A DNA stretch of 64,000 bases from Flavobacterium algicola (GCF_022399565.1 NZ_JAJTUT010000003.1:186001-250000); one strand, 5' to 3'; counted from the first letter of the stretch, positions 55,205 to 64,000 are shown. The notes: generated from the sequence alone by a model not told the origin. Numbers and translations are program-made.

Positions 55205-57268
55205 ATGATGAAAAAATACAACAAAAAAAGAATAGTGTTTAGTCTTATTGTGGGGATGATTTTTCTTTTCTCATGCAAATCAAATGCGATAATTAAAACA
55301 AATTATTATTTAGTTTATGGTTCGAAAGCTTCAAAATTAGAGCTAAACAGCATAAACGATTTAAAAAACGACTTAAAAAAAGTCGTAAATGGTACGGTTA
55401 CCACAATTTCGGATGCTACCGTATTGCCCAAAAACGGAATTTGTTTTATTCTGGGTACTCCAGAATCTAGCAAATTAATTGCTCAATTGGCCAAAGAAGG
55501 TACTATTTCAATTTCAAAAGATATTCCTGGTTCTAGGGGCGGAATATGGAATAAAGTAAAGAGTAAAAGTGGTTCTGAAAATATTGTATTATCTGGGTCA
55601 GATGTACAAGGACTTCAATATGCCATCTATGATTACTCAAAAGAAATATTGGGAGTAGATGCTCTAGAATATTGGACTGGCAAAACACCAAAAAAAATTA
55701 AGGATATTGATTTATTTAAATTCGAAAATAGAATCATTCCACCACCACAAATTCCAATACTAGGTTATTTTGAAAATGACGTAGATGAGTTGGCCAACTA
55801 TAAAGGCAAATTATTAGAATACGACTGGGAAAGTTATACCGAGTTGATTAACTCTCTGGTAAGAATGCGATACAATGCTATTCAGTTATTCGACATGCTA
55901 GGTCGTCCTGAATTCTTTACTCGTCCAGAATATGTAGAATTAAAACCTGATTATAAATTAAGAACGACTTATGTGGATAGTTTGATCAACTATGCTCATG
56001 AAAAAGGAATGATGGTACAAATCGATATAAGTTTAGGGTACCAAATAAAACCATTAGATCAAGATAAAGCAGATTGTTGGGCAGAGAATAAGCAAGATTG
56101 GATTGCGACTTGGGCCTATTACTTTAAAGAGACACCGTTTAAAAAAGCAGACATATTTTCACTAAGACCTCGCAATCAAGTTTGGGATTGGGAGTATAAA
56201 AGTTCTTGTGGAGAAGACAAAATTGAAGTGTTTAATGAGGTTTATCAAGTTTTAGACAAGATGATTGATGACTTTAACCCAAACGCAAAAAAAGTATTGG
56301 TATGTTACGCAGATGGGATGGATATGTTTAACCAAAATTTCAGTCCACCCAAAGATTGGTTAGTAGCATGGTCAGATGATGGATTTGGAGGTTTCAAATA
56401 TCTTCCAAAAAGTACCAAAGGCTATCAATTTGGGACATATATGCATGCTGGTTTTTGGTTGAATCATACAGTACATGATCCTTATCCTCAAAAGATTGAT
56501 ACTATCATGAAAAACATGGTGCGAGACTATCAGGCAGATCAATATTGTTTAGTGAATGGGCAGCAGTTTAGACCGTTTTTATTAAATATGGAAGCCTATT
56601 CTGAAATGGCAAAAGATGTAAAAGCCTTCGACGGAGAAGTTTTTTACAAGCAATGGGCAGAACGTTATTTTGGCAAAGAGGCAGCTGTATTTGCAATTCA
56701 ATCGATGAAAAAATTACACGATGCACAAGCGGATCGAGGAGGTTATGTTGAGCACCTTTGGGAAATTAGAGAAACAGTATCTTATTTGTCAAATGCACCT
56801 ATTCAACGTCCCGGTAAAACACCTATACCATTTGATTATGGTGTAGTTGAAACAGATTTTGAGCATGTAGAAAAACGTATTGAAATTCTGAAATCAGCTT
56901 TAGACGCTGCAAATAAAGGAAATAAACATATAGACAAACAAGACTTGTTTTATCACGATTACATTTTACTTCCTGTCAATCTCTATTTGGACTTATTAGA
57001 ATTCGAAAATTGTTTGCATAAAATGGCACAATTCAAAAAAAGTTTTGAAGAAAAAGGAAACAAACAGGATATAACCCAGGCAATAAACTTGCTTGAGGAT
57101 GCACAATTAAAATTAGAAATTATATACAAAAGGAGTTTAGAAGGTGATAAAAATCCAAAATGGAAAAATTGGTATGACCCAAAAATAAGAAGACCCAACA
57201 ATGGTTTTCCATCTAATGAGATGCTTCAAGAGATAAAATCTAATTTAATGAAATTAAAAAACAATTAA
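55205..57268 (+). CDS. GH115-like (alpha-glucuronidase-type) lipoprotein, short form
   Basis: A 687-aa lipoprotein (FLFSC, Cys24). The N-terminal alpha/beta domain contains NIVLSGSDVQGLQYAIYDYS followed by LGVDALEYWTGKTP, matching the N-terminal module and linker of GH115 xylan alpha-glucuronidases. The barrel follows with VRMRYNAIQLFDMLGRPEF, MMVQIDISLGY, WLVAWSDDGFGGFKYLP and a GTYMHAGFWLNHTVHDPYPQ-type stretch. It is clearly shorter than usual GH115 enzymes and lacks their C-terminal extension, so it may be a distant or new branch. Predicted to act on a uronic acid side group. Its stop is immediately followed by the ATG of GH92. Confidence 0.65.
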   Translation: MMKKYNKKRIVFSLIVGMIFLFSCKSNAIIKTNYYLVYGSKASKLELNSINDLKNDLKKVVNGTVTTISDATVLPKNGICFILGTPESSKLIAQLAKEGTISISKDIPGSRGGIWNKVKSKSGSENIVLSGSDVQGLQYAIYDYSKEILGVDALEYWTGKTPKKIKDIDLFKFENRIIPPPQIPILGYFENDVDELANYKGKLLEYDWESYTELINSLVRMRYNAIQLFDMLGRPEFFTRPEYVELKPDYKLRTTYVDSLINYAHEKGMMVQIDISLGYQIKPLDQDKADCWAENKQDWIATWAYYFKETPFKKADIFSLRPRNQVWDWEYKSSCGEDKIEVFNEVYQVLDKMIDDFNPNAKKVLVCYADGMDMFNQNFSPPKDWLVAWSDDGFGGFKYLPKSTKGYQFGTYMHAGFWLNHTVHDPYPQKIDTIMKNMVRDYQADQYCLVNGQQFRPFLLNMEAYSEMAKDVKAFDGEVFYKQWAERYFGKEAAVFAIQSMKKLHDAQADRGGYVEHLWEIRETVSYLSNAPIQRPGKTPIPFDYGVVETDFEHVEKRIEILKSALDAANKGNKHIDKQDLFYHDYILLPVNLYLDLLEFENCLHKMAQFKKSFEEKGNKQDITQAINLLEDAQLKLEIIYKRSLEGDKNPKWKNWYDPKIRRPNNGFPSNEMLQEIKSNLMKLKNN

Positions 57269-59578
57269 ATGAAACTAAAGAATTGTATTAGTAAAAAAGT
57301 CCTATTTCTGACTGTCGCTATTTTAACATTATATTCCTGCGCAAGGGAGCAGAAAAAAGAACTAAGCAAAAAATATTTATCTGATAAAGTGTACCCCCTG
57401 TTAGATACCGAAAATTCAAGATGGTTTTTCTTTTCATCTGCGAGTCGTCCTTTTGGGATGGTTAATTTAAGTCCAGACAATCAAATTGGCAGCGATTGGG
57501 GAAGCGGCTATAGATATAAAACAGATACTATTAAAGGTTTTAGTCATATCCATGCTTGGCAAATGTCGGGTGTTTCTATGATGCCAGTTACCATATCGGA
57601 AACAAATAAATCAAGTATATTCAAAGACTTTTATTCAAAGTTCAGTCACACAACAGAGAAGATCGCACCTGGTTACCACTCGTTGATTTTAGATCGATAC
57701 CAAATCAAAGCAGAATTAACAAGTACAAAAAGAGTCGGTTTTCATCAATATACTTTTCCTAAGAATCAAAAAGCAGCACTGTTATTCAATTTGAATACTA
57801 TGCTGGGAACATGTAAAAATTCCGGTGGGTTATTAGAGCAAAATGACAAAAACCAATTGTCGGGTCAAATCGTGATGGAGCCTACGCACAGGCGTCCAAA
57901 ACCTTTGACTGTTTACTTTAAAGTTGAGCTTAACAAAGATATTGAGTCCGTTGATGTGGATAAAGAGACTGGCAATTATTTGGTTAATTTAAAGCCTACA
58001 GATGAGAAAGTTTTGGTCAAAGTAGGAATATCGTATACCTCTGTAACCAATGCAGCCAATAATATGAAATCGGAATTACCAGGATGGGATTTCGAAAATA
58101 TTATTGACCAATCAAAAACAGAATGGAGTGACTTATTGGGTAGAATAGAGGTAAAAGGGAGTACAGAGATGGCACAGAGGAGGTTTTATACCGATTTATG
58201 GCATGCTTTACAAGGACGTCGTATTATTAACGATGTAAATGGTGCCTATCCAGATAATACGGGAACTACTTTTAGAGTGGGTCAACTACCATTAGATAAA
58301 AATGGAAAACCAGAATTTAATCATTTTAACTCAGATTCCTTTTGGGGAGCACAATGGACAATTAATACTTTATGGGGATTGGTATACCCAGAAATTATGA
58401 ACGATTTTGTGCATTCATTAATGCAGTATTACAAAGATGGCGGCTTAATACCTCGTGGTCCATCAGGTGGAAATTACACCTTTGTGATGACCGGCGCTTC
58501 TACCACACCCTTTATTGTAACAGCAATTCAAAAAGGAATAATTACAAGCGATTTAGAAGGGATTTATCAAGCTTTGAAAAAGAACCATATTCTAGGAGGT
58601 ATCATGGGTAAAGCAGGTTATGAGCACAAAACCAATTTGGGTGGCGGTTTAAAATATTATTTAAAAGATGGTTATGTACCTTATCCTATACCCGAAGGTG
58701 AATTTGGTGGACATCAAGACGGAGCGAGTCTTACCATGGAATATGCTTATCAAGACTGGACCTTGGCGCAGTTGGCCAAAAAACTAAATCATACCGATGA
58801 TTATAATTATTTTTTAAATCGATCAAAAAACTACAAAAATGTATTTGATGATAAAATAGGTTGGATGCGTCCCAAAGATGTAGATGGCAAATGGTATGAG
58901 AATTATGATCCTTATGTTCATGAACATGGATTTATCGAATCAAATGGAGCACAATCTACTTGGTTTGTACCACATGATTTGGACGGTTTGGTTGAATTAA
59001 TGGGAGGAAAGGAAAAAGCAATTCAGAAATTAGAACAACAATTTGAAAAGTCTGAAGAATTAAATTTCACAGCGGGAACTTCACACTCACAGGAATTGCA
59101 TCCAGAGTACATGCGCATTCCTATAAACTACGGAAACCAGCCTTCTATTCAAACGGCCTTCATATTTAATAAACTAGGACGAGCAGATCTTAGTCAGTTT
59201 TGGTCTCGAAAGGTTGTGGATAAAGCCTTTAGCGGTTTGACTCCAGCAACTGGATATAATGGAGATGAAGACCAAGGATTAATGGGAAGTTTATCAGTAT
59301 TGATGAAAATTGGACTTTTTCAAATGAATGGCGGCACCGAGAGCAATCCTGAATACCAAATAGGAAGTCCTATTTTTGACGAAATCATTATTAAACTAAA
59401 TCCTAATTATTATTCGAATAAAACATTTACCATAAAAGCGACTAATAACAGCCCTAAAAATGTATATGTCAACTCAATAGAGCTTAATGGACAACCGATT
59501 AAAACCTTTTCTATTTTACAAAGTGATATTATAAAAGGAGGAGAATTAAACTTGAATATGTCTAATAAAGTTAAATAA
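57269..59578 (+). CDS. GH92-family glycosidase, divergent, lipoprotein
   Basis: Third GH92 protein, lipobox LYSC (Cys24), starting directly after the previous stop. It has ASRPFGMVNLSPDN and FSHIHAWQMSGVSMMP in the N-terminal sandwich, and WGAQWTINTLWGLVYPE, LIPRGPSGGNYTFVMTGAST and RIPINYGNQPSIQTAFIF in the barrel. The usual GNEDxGQxSAW signature is replaced by YNGDEDQGLMGSLSVLMKIG, so it belongs to a distinct GH92 branch and may have a different linkage or acceptor preference from the copies at 22398 and 34758. Full length at 769 aa. Confidence 0.9.
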   Translation: MKLKNCISKKVLFLTVAILTLYSCAREQKKELSKKYLSDKVYPLLDTENSRWFFFSSASRPFGMVNLSPDNQIGSDWGSGYRYKTDTIKGFSHIHAWQMSGVSMMPVTISETNKSSIFKDFYSKFSHTTEKIAPGYHSLILDRYQIKAELTSTKRVGFHQYTFPKNQKAALLFNLNTMLGTCKNSGGLLEQNDKNQLSGQIVMEPTHRRPKPLTVYFKVELNKDIESVDVDKETGNYLVNLKPTDEKVLVKVGISYTSVTNAANNMKSELPGWDFENIIDQSKTEWSDLLGRIEVKGSTEMAQRRFYTDLWHALQGRRIINDVNGAYPDNTGTTFRVGQLPLDKNGKPEFNHFNSDSFWGAQWTINTLWGLVYPEIMNDFVHSLMQYYKDGGLIPRGPSGGNYTFVMTGASTTPFIVTAIQKGIITSDLEGIYQALKKNHILGGIMGKAGYEHKTNLGGGLKYYLKDGYVPYPIPEGEFGGHQDGASLTMEYAYQDWTLAQLAKKLNHTDDYNYFLNRSKNYKNVFDDKIGWMRPKDVDGKWYENYDPYVHEHGFIESNGAQSTWFVPHDLDGLVELMGGKEKAIQKLEQQFEKSEELNFTAGTSHSQELHPEYMRIPINYGNQPSIQTAFIFNKLGRADLSQFWSRKVVDKAFSGLTPATGYNGDEDQGLMGSLSVLMKIGLFQMNGGTESNPEYQIGSPIFDEIIIKLNPNYYSNKTFTIKATNNSPKNVYVNSIELNGQPIKTFSILQSDIIKGGELNLNMSNKVK

Positions 59579-59583
59579 CCAAT

Positions 59584-60888
59584 ATGAGATCAAAAATACA
59601 AATAACCATTTTATTAGCGCTAGTATGTTGTTTATCAACTTTTGCTCAATTAAAAAATAAGCCGCAGCTTTCTGAGGATTTTATGGATATGGGCTTTGGT
59701 ATTTTTGTTCATTGGAGTGTTGATTCACAGTTGGGTAGCGTAATCAGTCATTCTCTAGTAGGCGCATCCGACGATTATGTCAACAAGTATTACAACGAAC
59801 TATCAAAAACATTTTACCCGGATAAATTTGACGCTGATGAATGGGCGAGATTGTTTAAAATTTCGGGCGCAGAGTATGTTGTATTTACGGCCAAGCACCA
59901 TAATGGTTTTTGTATGTGGGATACAAAAACTACCAGTTTTAATAGTATGAATACACCTTATCGCAAAGATATTGTCGACCAATTGGTCAAAGCGTTAAGG
60001 AAACAAAACTTGAAAGTGGGATTGTACTTTTCGCCTGAAGATTTTAGCATTTTAAAGAAGCAAGGGAATCTTATTTCACGCAATAGTAAAATGAGCCAGG
60101 TAACAGAGAATCCAGAATTATTAGCGTATGATAAGAAACAAATATCAGAATTAATAGAAAAATTTCATCCCGATATGATGTTTTTTGATTCATTTAAGCA
60201 TGGTGATTTGGTTCAATTTGTGCATGATAAGGACCCAAATATTTTTGTAACCCGTGGCGAAATTAAAACACCAGAACAATCGGTTCCTGATGCACCCATG
60301 CCAGGCCCTTGGGAAACATGCATGACGATGGGTACACAGTGGGCTTACAAACCAACTAATGAAAAGTACAAAAGTGGTACTGAAGTAATTAATAAATTGA
60401 TCGAAATAAGAGCCAAAGGCGGTAATTTCCTATTGAATATAGGACCAAAGCCCAATGGTGAAATTCCGATCGAGCAAGAAGAGCGACTGAGAGAAGTGGC
60501 GCTTTGGATGTATGTAAATGATGAAGGTGTAAAAAACGTACGTTCATTACCAACTATTATCAAAGATGGTGATATGTGGTTTACAAAAAACAAGGAAGAA
60601 AACACAGCCTATGTTTTTATAACAGGCCAAAAGGATTGGTTCAAAGGTTTTAGAAGAAATTTTATGCTCAAAAATATGAAAGCGACCGAGAAAACTAAAG
60701 TCTCTGTCTTAGGACAAAGTGACTTGGAGGTGGAGTATTGGCCAGAAAACATTCCAGAGACAAGGTACATACAACATGAAAAACTGCTAGAAATATCAGT
60801 AAGTAGAGCGCAAAGATTGTACAATGATAAAATTTGGCCCAATGCAATTGTGGTCAAAGTCACCAATGTAGAATTTATTAAGAAATAA
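59584..60888 (+). CDS. GH29 alpha-L-fucosidase
   Basis: Third GH29 enzyme, 434 aa, Sec signal ending LSTFAQ. MGFGIFVHWSVDSQLGS, FTAKHHNGFCMWDTKTTSF, the nucleophile Asp202 in MMFFDSFKHGD (Phe-Phe-Asp rather than the Trp-Phe-Asp of the other two), and IRAKGGNFLLNIGPKPNGE are present, followed by a C-terminal beta-domain. PGPWETCMTMGTQWAY may include the acid/base Glu. Clearly a different branch from the GH29 proteins at 2523 and 24760, so a different linkage or a sulfated or branched fucose may be its target. It lies 5 bp after the GH92 gene. Confidence 0.9.
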   Translation: MRSKIQITILLALVCCLSTFAQLKNKPQLSEDFMDMGFGIFVHWSVDSQLGSVISHSLVGASDDYVNKYYNELSKTFYPDKFDADEWARLFKISGAEYVVFTAKHHNGFCMWDTKTTSFNSMNTPYRKDIVDQLVKALRKQNLKVGLYFSPEDFSILKKQGNLISRNSKMSQVTENPELLAYDKKQISELIEKFHPDMMFFDSFKHGDLVQFVHDKDPNIFVTRGEIKTPEQSVPDAPMPGPWETCMTMGTQWAYKPTNEKYKSGTEVINKLIEIRAKGGNFLLNIGPKPNGEIPIEQEERLREVALWMYVNDEGVKNVRSLPTIIKDGDMWFTKNKEENTAYVFITGQKDWFKGFRRNFMLKNMKATEKTKVSVLGQSDLEVEYWPENIPETRYIQHEKLLEISVSRAQRLYNDKIWPNAIVVKVTNVEFIKK

Positions 60889-60910
60889 AATTAAACAGCT
60901 GTAGAACGTT

Positions 60911-63466
60911 ATGAAATTAAACAAGCTCATATTATTTACCCTTTATCTATTTCCAATTGTAGTGGTATCTCAGACTAGATATGATTTTCAAAATCAGGAA
61001 TTAAGTACCGAGAAAAGAGTAAATGACCTGCTACAAAGATTAACAGTAGAAGAAAAAGTATCCTTGTTGGTTTCTACTGCCGAAGCAATACCTAGGTTAG
61101 AAGTAGAAAAGTATTACCATGGTAATGAAGCCTTGCATGGTATTGTAAAAGGGGGACGCTTTACTGTTTTTCCTCAAGCAATTGGACTCGCGGCTACGTG
61201 GAATCCAGATTTGATTTATGATGTTGCTACAGCAATTTCTGATGAGGCTAGAGCAAAATGGAATTTCTATAATCAGGGTATAGATCAAAAAAATGTGTAC
61301 AGCGATTTGCTTACTTTCTGGTCTCCAACAATAAACATGGCGAGAGACCCAAGATGGGGCAGAACACCAGAAACTTATGGTGAAGATCCTGTATTGACAA
61401 GTAAAATTGGTGTTTCATTTGTAAAAGGGTTACAAGGTAATGATGATAAATATCTAAAAGTAGTTTCTACTCCCAAACATTTTGTTGCCAATAATCAAGA
61501 AGAAAATAGATTTGCATACAATGCCATAATATCTGAAAAATCACTACGTGAATATTATTTTCCTGCCTATAAAGCTACGGTTCAAGAGGGTAATGCACAA
61601 TCTATAATGAGTGCTTATAATGCTATAAACGGTATACCAAGTACCGCCAACAAATGGTTACTCAACAATGTTTTACGAGATGAGTGGGGCTTTAAAGGTT
61701 ATGTTGTGAGTGATTGTGGTGCGCCTACCTATATTGTCAAGTCTCATAAATTTGTAGACTCAAAAGAGTTAGCAGCCAAAGCAGCAATTGAGGCAGGTTT
61801 GGACTTAGAATGTGGTAATGATATTTATGCAGATCATTTGTTATTGGCTTATAATAAAGGATTAGTCTCTGCTACTAGCATCGACCAAGCCGCTGCTAGA
61901 GTTCTTACAGCAAGGTTTAAATTGGGTATTTTTGATAGTACAGATAGAAATCCCTACACCAAAATTTTACCTGATGTAATTGGTTCGCAAAAACACCAAG
62001 AATTGGCACTTGAGACGGCCAGACAGTCGATTGTTTTGTTGAAAAACAAGAATAATATATTGCCTTTAAATTCGAATAAAATTAAAAAAATAGCCGTTGT
62101 TGGATTTAATGCTAATCAAGTAGTTTTTGGAGATTATAGCGGTTTACCAATGATAAAACCAATTTCACCTCTCGACGGAATTAAAAATAAAGTGGGTGAT
62201 AAAATAGAGGTTACTTATGTGAAGTGGAAAACAGCTGCGAGAAATCTAAATCTCATAGAAGCCGAAAATTTACGTAATGACCATAATGATGAACCAGGAT
62301 TATTTGGAGAATATTATAATGATAAATTTCTTGAAGGAACTCCACAAACGCGAGTTGATAAAGAGGTGAATTTTGATCCTGTTAATAATCCGCCAGATCC
62401 GTACACCAATTACAGACACAAATCGATGCGCTGGACCGGATACATAACGCCCAATTTTTCTGGTATTTACAAAATCGGAGTCAATTCAGATGATGGTGTT
62501 CGATTATGGTTAAACGATAAATTGGTTGTTGACCAGTGGCACAATCGAGGCATGACTACCGATCAAGTCGCTCTAACAATGGAGGCAGGTAAAAAGTATG
62601 CTCTAAAACTAGAGTATTTTGACAACGGAGGAGATGCCATGTGTCAATTGCTTTGGGAAGTACCAAGTTTGTCAAATGATTTGTATGAGGAAGATAAAGA
62701 GGTTGCAAAAGCTAGTGATTATGTGATTGCCGTGATGGGAATCAATAAGTCGATTGAAAAAGAAGGTAAAGACAGAACTACACTTGAGTTGCCCGAAGAT
62801 CAAGTTAATTACTTGAAACAAATATATGCCGAAAATAAAAATCTAATTGTAGTCTTGGTGGCTGGAAGTTCCTTGGCTATTAATTGGATGGATGATACAG
62901 TTCCTGCAATTATAGATGCTTGGTATCCTGGAGAATCTGGCGGTGCAGCGATTGCAGATGTATTATTTGGAGATTATAATCCAGCGGGTAGACTGCCGTT
63001 GACATTTTATAAATCATTAACAGATTTACCAGCGATGGACGATTACGAAGTATCAAACGGTAGAACGTATATGTATTTTAAGGGTGATGCACTGTATCCT
63101 TTTGGACATGGATTAAGCTACACGAATTTCAAATACAGCGGCTTTAAAGTCGAAGAACAGGCGGATAAAATTGTCATTATAGCTACTGTAAAAAATACAG
63201 GAAATCATAATGGTGATGAGGTAGCGCAACTGTATTTTAAAGCACCTGAATCAGTTTCGAAAAGTCCAATAAAGAAATTAATAGGATTTAAAAGAACGAC
63301 CATTAGGGCTGGAGAAAATCAGAAGCTCGTTTTTGAAGTTGCCAAAAAAAACTTGCAGTATTGGAACGATAACACTAAAAAATGGGTTTTCGAAAATGGA
63401 AATTATGAATTTATGCTTGGTGCCTCATCAGCTGATATTCGATTAAAGAAAGCCATAAAACTTTAG
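60911..63466 (+). CDS. GH3 beta-glycosidase with inserted PA14 domain (second)
   Basis: An 851-aa GH3 enzyme with a Sec signal (VVVSQ, about 21). YHGNEALHGIV, DPRWGRTPETYGEDPVL, TPKHFVANNQ and the nucleophile Asp268 in YVVSDCGAP mark the barrel. A PA14 insert follows (GLFGEYYNDKFLEGTPQTR to CQLLWEVPS), then the second catalytic domain with GINKSIEKEGKDRTTLELP (candidate acid/base Glu), and a fibronectin III-like tail. This layout resembles bacterial beta-xylosidase/beta-glucosidase GH3 enzymes (subgroup with LHG near the N-terminus). It differs substantially from the GH3 at 14109, so the two probably cut different beta-linkages. Confidence 0.92.
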   Translation: MKLNKLILFTLYLFPIVVVSQTRYDFQNQELSTEKRVNDLLQRLTVEEKVSLLVSTAEAIPRLEVEKYYHGNEALHGIVKGGRFTVFPQAIGLAATWNPDLIYDVATAISDEARAKWNFYNQGIDQKNVYSDLLTFWSPTINMARDPRWGRTPETYGEDPVLTSKIGVSFVKGLQGNDDKYLKVVSTPKHFVANNQEENRFAYNAIISEKSLREYYFPAYKATVQEGNAQSIMSAYNAINGIPSTANKWLLNNVLRDEWGFKGYVVSDCGAPTYIVKSHKFVDSKELAAKAAIEAGLDLECGNDIYADHLLLAYNKGLVSATSIDQAAARVLTARFKLGIFDSTDRNPYTKILPDVIGSQKHQELALETARQSIVLLKNKNNILPLNSNKIKKIAVVGFNANQVVFGDYSGLPMIKPISPLDGIKNKVGDKIEVTYVKWKTAARNLNLIEAENLRNDHNDEPGLFGEYYNDKFLEGTPQTRVDKEVNFDPVNNPPDPYTNYRHKSMRWTGYITPNFSGIYKIGVNSDDGVRLWLNDKLVVDQWHNRGMTTDQVALTMEAGKKYALKLEYFDNGGDAMCQLLWEVPSLSNDLYEEDKEVAKASDYVIAVMGINKSIEKEGKDRTTLELPEDQVNYLKQIYAENKNLIVVLVAGSSLAINWMDDTVPAIIDAWYPGESGGAAIADVLFGDYNPAGRLPLTFYKSLTDLPAMDDYEVSNGRTYMYFKGDALYPFGHGLSYTNFKYSGFKVEEQADKIVIIATVKNTGNHNGDEVAQLYFKAPESVSKSPIKKLIGFKRTTIRAGENQKLVFEVAKKNLQYWNDNTKKWVFENGNYEFMLGASSADIRLKKAIKL

Positions 63467-63553
63467 ATTCAAATCTTCTTTCACTTATTCGAAACTGAAA
63501 AATTAATTCAAATTGGCCTTCTATTTTTAGATGTCAATTTAATATTCATCACC

Positions 63554-64000
63554 ATGGTAAATAGTTATAAAAAATTCATTTCGATCTTCTTATTATTAGT
63601 TGGGTTGTTCTTCGGGGTTTCCTCTTTTGACTCGAATGATCCAAAACTTAAAATGAATGACATTCAAGTTATCGGAAGTCATAATTCTTATAAGATAGCG
63701 ATAGAAGAATCATTATGGAAAATCATAAACACATTTGATTCAAAGGCGGGTCAAAGTTTGCAATACGGACATATTTCACTTGTAGATCAATTAGACTTAG
63801 GACTGCGCAATCTCGAACTTGATGTTTTTTACGATCCCAAGGGAGGTCATTTTTCTAAACCGAAGGGACTAAAAATGGTAAAAATGGCATTAAAAAAGCC
63901 CTTGCCTTATGACGAAGAAAAAAAATTAGAAGAACCTGGTTTAAAACTTTTTCATGTTCAAGATCTAGATTTTAGGAGTTATCATTTGTTGTTTAAAGAA
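63554..64000 (+). CDS. PI-PLC-like phosphodiesterase, N-terminal part (runs off window)
   Basis: An open frame of 149 codons from the ATG at 63554 to the window edge, with no stop. It has a hydrophobic signal (ISIFLLLVGLFFGVSS), then MNDIQVIGSHNSYK with the His expected for PI-PLC X-type catalysis, and LVDQLDLGLRNLELDVFYDPKGG with the metal-binding Glu/Asp pattern. This is the N-terminal half of the bacterial calcium-dependent phosphatidylinositol-specific phospholipase C1-like family. Members may cleave inositol phospholipids or other phosphodiesters. The rest of the gene, including the second catalytic His, is outside. It is 87 bp after the GH3 gene. Confidence 0.75.
   Translation, partial: MVNSYKKFISIFLLLVGLFFGVSSFDSNDPKLKMNDIQVIGSHNSYKIAIEESLWKIINTFDSKAGQSLQYGHISLVDQLDLGLRNLELDVFYDPKGGHFSKPKGLKMVKMALKKPLPYDEEKKLEEPGLKLFHVQDLDFRSYHLLFKE

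Noticed and set aside
1..64000. CRISPR arrays, tRNA or rRNA genes, prophage or transposon genes
   Set aside because: No spaced repeat series, no cloverleaf-like or rRNA-like sequence and no mobile-element protein was recognised while reading the window.

Overview
The window looks like a chromosome segment from a member of the Bacteroidota, most likely a marine or alga-associated Flavobacteriaceae. The evidence is low G+C by eye, a SusC/SusD pair, many Sec and lipoprotein signals ending in forms such as NAQ or SSC, A-rich start contexts without a Shine-Dalgarno sequence, and a dispersed-type palindrome of the TCGACTGCGCTCGA kind. Almost the whole window is one polysaccharide (or glycoprotein glycan) utilization locus.

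Layout. (1) 1-485: the end of a PNGase F-like amidase. (2) 875-36989: twenty closely spaced plus-strand genes, gaps mostly 0-90 bp, probably one or two very long operons. They encode six S1 sulfatases, two GH29, GH95, a GH141-like beta-helix enzyme, GH3, GH30, two GH20, two GH92, an SGNH hydrolase, a large alpha/beta-hydrolase esterase and two glycosidase-like proteins I cannot place in a family. An AT-rich terminator follows. (3) 37422-40814: two further sulfatases. (4) 41123-47144: a lipoprotein with two DUF1080 domains, two Tat-exported Gfo/Idh oxidoreductases and a GH78-type rhamnosidase. (5) 47223-49680, minus strand: a sodium/solute symporter and a myo-inositol oxygenase. (6) 50257-55040: the only SusC/SusD pair. 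(7) 55205-63466: a short GH115-like protein, a third GH92, a third GH29 and a second GH3 with PA14. (8) 63554 to the edge: the start of a PI-PLC-like protein.

How it may work together (inference). SusC/SusD would import a sulfated, fucose-rich glycan. Eight sulfatases and the esterases would strip substituents. Fucosidase-family enzymes (GH29 x3, GH95, GH141-like) would take fucose or related sugars, while GH92, GH20, GH3, GH30, GH78 and the glucuronidase-like proteins would take mannose, hexosamine, glucose/xylose, rhamnose and perhaps uronic acid. This fits a branched fucoidan-type polysaccharide. The flanking PNGase F-like and PI-PLC-like genes, with the GH92 and GH20 enzymes, leave open a glycoprotein or GPI-type target. 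DUF1080 plus Gfo/Idh suggests an additional oxidative (3-keto) route of glycosidic cleavage. No endo-acting fucanase, sulfatase-maturing enzyme, fucose catabolic gene or transcriptional regulator was seen. No tRNA, rRNA, CRISPR or insertion sequence was recognised.
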